From Macadamia tetraphylla (Eukaryota; Streptophyta; Magnoliopsida; Proteales; Proteaceae), in assembly GCA_022985045.1 (NCBI GenBank), contig CM040969.1, positions 44,613,770-44,677,769 on the forward strand: 64,000 nt of DNA, in the 5' to 3' direction. The notes beneath the pieces were generated by a model. That model was not told the origin of the DNA. It did not search any database and saw nothing but the letters and a program-made list of their open reading frames with translations. A program made the position numbers and the translations under genes. Shown here in pieces: positions 60,101 to 64,000 of this stretch; positions within the stretch are counted from its first letter, which is position 1, and every line of letters begins with the position of its first letter.

Positions 60101-61756
60101 TGGTCAGGGCGAGTCAAATTTTTTTCTTAATTTTAAAATTTTCTCCTTCAGGTTATGTCGATTTCCTAGATGAGTTTACACTTTTAAGTAAGAGAACACT
60201 TGGTAAAGCCGAAGGTTGTGTACAGTGTCAATGAAGACCGTGGCGTGGAAGAATTCTATATACAGAGTCTATAACGGATAAGTAAACATCACACAACTTT
60301 CATTTAAAGCAGGGAAAAAACGATATATCGAAATTCTTGGAAGAGAAAAAGGTTGGACTTGAAGGTGTTCGTTCATTAAGAGATCTAGAGAAGAAACAAA
60401 GAAGTATACATGTGCTTTTCTCCATGGATGTAAGATTTGAAAAGAGATGCCGTAGGTGCAAAATAAAGGAGAGAAAACAGTAATTTTCTTGTATGATTCC
60501 TGGAGTTTTTGGAGGATGAAGTTGTAGGACAGTTGAGAAAAGAGTTGATAAATCATATTTATTTATATGATAGCAATATTTTGGGACTAATTTTTTTATT
60601 TACAAAATGATACATTGATTCCTAAATGTATCTGTTTCCAGCTTTTTACCATTTGCATATTTTTTTGAACAAATTTCAACCAATTTCTTTCAATATTTAA
60701 ACTTTATTATTCCCCAATAAATTCCATAACATATTTTTCTCATTCCTAATCTTACTATTGCCACCCCTATGATTGCATCCCTTCATCAACGGCCTTATAA
60801 CATAATCTACCAGAACTCTAAGTATTGGAGCATCTGATGTCCCACATCAATCTTTTCCCACCTGTTTTTGGGTGATTTGAATTCTTGTATTTTTGCTTAT
60901 GCTGGTGCAAATATTACTGTATTATAATCTAGGGTACACTATTCCTGTACGTTGTGAAGCATGGTTCATGGTACATTAGGTTTTATGATTGTTATGTCTC
61001 ACACATTTAATCCTTGTTTAAAATGAAAAGATACTTCATGAGCACTTTATGCAGATCCTGGGGTTTCTTCAGGAGTCACTGGAGCCACTGACATAGGTCA
61101 CCTATCTTCTGTCTGTTCACCAGTGATGGTTGTTAGAATTGGCAGTGCTTGTGTAAATATAAATTTGTGAGCTGAGCCGAGATTCAAACCATATCCTTGA
61201 ACTGAACCTCCGCCCCCCCCAAACAAATGACATTTGGTTAATCTGCCAGTAGATTTATTTCTTTTGTAGTTGGCAGCGTGGTGGTTCAGTGATTTTTCTA
61301 GGCTTGGATTTCCTTGGGCTGGTTTAGACCCATGCACAAGCTTTTGACAGGCTACTTCTTTATGTGTGTCTATTCATGTGTTTGTTCATCCAATCAGACA
61401 GTCTAATTCTGTGATGGATCATTATCTTTTCCGCCTTGTTTCTTCTTTCTATGTTTAAGAGTGTACCTCCCTTCTTGTGTTGCAGGCCATGCTTCAATTT
61501 ATGTATTCAGATGAACTTCCTGATGTACGTGAACTCTCAGGTTCAATTTCTATTTGCACATCAACAATTATGGTGCAGCATCTGTTAGCTGCCGCAGATA
61601 GATTTGGTTTGGAACGACTAAAACTATTATGTGAAGCCAAGTTATGTGACGAAATTACTGTGGACACTGTGGCAACAACACTGGCCCTGGCAGAGCAACA
61701 TCAATGCTCACAACTGAAGACCATCTGTTTGCTATTTGCTGCCGGAAATTTGGGAG
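54186..61756 (+). CDS. BPM3: BTB/POZ and MATH domain protein (BPM family), 3' end outside window
   Basis: Substrate adaptor for CUL3 ubiquitin ligases. MATH binds targets (known targets include ERF/AP2 factors, HB6 and PP2CA-type phosphatases), and BTB binds CUL3. Exons seen: 54186-54607, 57624-57972, 61486-61756, GT-AG and in phase, giving 347 residues. MATH lies at about residues 30-165 (ETVNGSHHFTIKGYSLAKG, ISSDIFTVGGYQWAIYFYPDGKNPED, ALFELTLLDQSGKGKHKVHSHF, TLKYRGSMW|GYKRFFRRT). BTB starts at about 199 (GIGSDITFEVGEETFKAHKL, LAARSPVFRAQFF, QFMYSDELPD, QHLLAAADRFGLERLKLLCE), then the start of the BACK-like region (DTVATTLALAEQHQCSQLK). The usual ending of about 60 more residues was not found up to 64000, so the last exon is probably beyond the window. 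The start is chosen by the strong context ATAATGG and absence of an open upstream frame. Symbol by synteny with Arabidopsis BPM3. Confidence 0.92.
56545..56621 (+). mobile_element. 5'-truncated LINE insertion with 14-bp target duplication
   Basis: GTTGATGTTGCCTT flanks it exactly on both sides (56531-56544 and 56622-56635). The insert ends in (TTG)n after CCCCATTAAGTTGGGATAAG, the same 3' terminus as the LINE at 44900-46705. Only about 60 bases are LINE-derived. The first 19 bases copy nearby host sequence (see findings). It sits in BPM intron 1 (54608-57623). Confidence 0.85.
57973..61485. other. BPM intron 2
   Basis: A 3.5-kb intron without recognised coding content. It holds a 72-base-spaced duplication (ATAATTG...ATGAAATAGTCAGCTGA at 59467-59505 and 59539-59577) and a perfect 24-base tandem pair starting at 59801 and 59825. 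No transposon could be named. Confidence 0.6.
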
Positions 61757-64000
61757 GTGGGTGTTGCTCATAGAGTACAAGAGTTGCACTTTTTATTTTA
61801 TTACAACTTCGAATATTTATCTTTTCTCTATAGGTAACTGAAAAAAGGAAAAAAAAAGATGCTTTTCAAGTAAAGCCCTAGGATATTCATGACAGTTGAA
61901 ATACCTTTGATGTTCGCACTTAGCACCTCTTAAGTGATTCTGGGTTAGCTTAGATTGAACCCACAAGTTCATGTTTATGTTTCTATATATGAACTAATTG
62001 AGCTATGGTGCAAGACCTAGGATACTTTTGAATTTGTTGTTGAAGTTTAACTTGGATTTCAATGTGGTTATCATCGTTATACTCTCCTGATCTATGGTAG
62101 GTAGGTATTTACCTAGATTATTCTTATTTCTTGGTTTTTGGAAAGATTAATTCATCTATGCTTATTGGTTGTGGACTTACTTTCTTCATTTGGTGCATCT
62201 TGGAATGATGACACCTGGGAGGCCATTGTACTTTTGGATTCCCTTTTGCTTCCTCCCTGATGTTTGTGTTTCTAGGGAAATTGGGAGAAAAAAAGAATTA
62301 GAAAGCTAGGTTTTTTCTTTTGTTTGGTTACATGTGGAAAATACGGGAACAGAATAGGAGAAATAGTTTCTGTTCTTGGAAACTTTAAAACAAAATTTAT
62401 TAGGCCACAATAATGTGGTACAGCTCAAGTGGGAGGGTGGGACTGGGTTGGACCCTTTTTTTTTTTGGGGGGGTTGGTTGTAGAAGAGACTTTAGAGAGA
62501 TTATTGGTTTGAAGAATCTTGATCGCTTGTCACCCAGCTCTTTTGCCCCCTTCCCCCTTTGTTCTGTTTCCTTCACATTTTAAAGCAGATAAAATATAGT
62601 TCCGTTAAAGAAACTTTGAATCTGGACTCTTCATTTACCATTATAGTCTTTCTGCAATCAAACAGTGGGAATTAGGTATATACGTACTTTCTTTTCTGTC
62701 CCCTCATTTTTTTGGGCTAAACGTCGCATTAAGGAGGCTTTAAGTCTTAGAGGAATAGACATTGAAATCTTTTAAATCGTTTTTACCTGGAAATGGGAAT
62801 ATTATCTCTGTGTATTGATTTAATGAGAATATCTGTTGGTCCAAACTTCACAGCCTTTGGCTCAGTGGTAGCCATAATTATGGTGAGCAGATCTGATATT
62901 CTGCATTGGAAAACAAAGATGATATTTTCTCCCACATCTATCCGTTTGTCTGAGAAGGATGAAGAAATATTCAATGCCACTTTATCCATTTTGACTTTGT
63001 TAGAAAGTTGTACTATTATCATCTCTCTCTCTCTCTCTCTCTCTCTGGGAGGGGGCAGCTGGAATGTGATGCAGAGAAGGTTTAGAAAACCTTAGAATCA
63101 TTTGGATATGGAGCCCTTAACCCTGAATATAAAAATGATGTGTTCAAGGGTAGATCAGACAAGATTAATAGAGCACTATGCCCAAAGTACAGAAAAACAG
63201 CGATCCCAACAGTACACAACATGGCAGAATTAAAAAAGTTAAATAAAACAGGATCCAACGGTCGGATGTGGCCAATATTTGGATCAAATAGCCTTCTTAA
63301 TATGACAGTAAGACCCTCCAAAGACAAACTGATCCTAGGGTTGGATCTGTTGTAAGGAAGTTTAAAAGAAAAAGGAAACTCAAGGACTAACAAGAATTAG
63401 TAACTATAAGGAACTGTCGTAACTCCACATCACATCAACAGGTCATATGGTCATCTAATTAAAGACATATAGTGTAGAAACAGGGAAGAACATCATAGTA
63501 AAAGAAGGGATCAATCCAAGTGCTGGATTATTTAGAACAGCATGTTAACCCCTTCTTCCAGAATTAGCAAGTTAATAGAATCAAAGTCAACAGATCTGCG
63601 AAACAGATACTGGCAGTGGGCACTCGATGGCTCTAACAGTAGGCACCAGATAGATGGATTAACGATAACGCTAAAATTGGGACTGATAAGAGGGAGGCTA
63701 AAACATCAAAAGAAAGTGGACTGGCAGAAACCGTGGGTGACTGAGAATCCAGAAACCAGCAGAAACTGTTATGTCAATATGGATGTAATGGTTCACATGA
63801 AGCTGGAAATAGAAAAGAGAAGATTGAAAAAGAATAGCCATGGCTTACCTTGCTGGAATGGAATGACAGAATAACAGAAAAGTAGAAGAGAAAGAGAGAA
63901 AATGGAAGAAGAGGGAAAAGAAAAGGGGGGTGGTATCACCTGGCTTCGTGACCACCCAACCTAGGCTTCACCATATACGGCAGCTCCATTGAAGAAGACA
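61757..64000. other. BPM intron 3 or downstream, incomplete
   Basis: Follows a GT donor at 61757. I looked for the conserved C-terminal exon of BPM proteins (VMQTDGFEYLEESCPS-like) on the plus strand and did not see it. A (TC)n run lies at about 63022-63045. The sequence 63100-64000 is more complex and may be repetitive, but I could not assign it to a family. Confidence 0.5.

Noticed and set aside
62793..63095. Last BPM exon around 62800-63100
   Set aside because: The sequence does not encode the expected C-terminal region and includes a (TC)n run; no matching acceptor with the right phase.

Overview
The window looks like nuclear DNA of a flowering plant, most likely a non-grass angiosperm. 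Five plant genes carry GT-AG introns from about 0.1 to 4.5 kb. The intergenic DNA is AT-rich, and it holds MITEs, Au-type SINEs, LINE remnants and a probable solo LTR. I cannot name the species. No organelle, bacterial or viral gene set is visible, and I see no rRNA, tRNA gene or CRISPR array.

Layout: 1-9780 is repeat-rich intergenic DNA with two Tourist-like MITEs, an hAT-type element, a larger purine-rich inverted-repeat element and a SINE-like copy. At 9785-10147 there is a cluster of ACGT (ABRE/G-box) sites, followed by a clade-A protein phosphatase 2C gene (10519-12514, +) of the PP2CA/AHG3 type. Its last exon has a one-base frame disruption. A gene-poor stretch to 17020 separates it from a convergent C-4 sterol methyl oxidase gene (SMO2 type, 23531-17021, -, seven exons, 268 aa). 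A LINE remnant lies at about 24545-26020 in the next intergenic region.

The right half holds three genes: a HESO1-type RNA uridylyltransferase (coding about 30731-42375, +), a PMT11-type membrane methyltransferase (52621-44203, -, nine exons, 687 aa) and a BPM MATH-BTB protein (54186 to beyond 61756, +, truncated by the window edge as far as I can tell). From memory, their Arabidopsis counterparts are consecutive loci (At2g39740, At2g39750, At2g39760), so this is probably an old conserved block. HESO1 and PMT11 are convergent. PMT11 and BPM are divergent, sharing about 1.6 kb of upstream DNA. Introns of all three are loaded with transposon insertions.

Two genes connect to abscisic acid or ubiquitin signalling: PP2C is an ABA co-receptor, and BPM is a CUL3 substrate adaptor known for ABA-related targets. 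SMO2 is in sterol synthesis, HESO1 in small-RNA turnover, and PMT11 is a Golgi protein. They do not form one pathway. The best points for follow-up are the out-of-frame tandem repeats and possible exitron at the HESO1 3' end, the PP2C frame break, a start-stop ATGTAA two bases before the BPM start codon, and a tiny LINE insertion with perfect target-site duplication and apparent local filler DNA.
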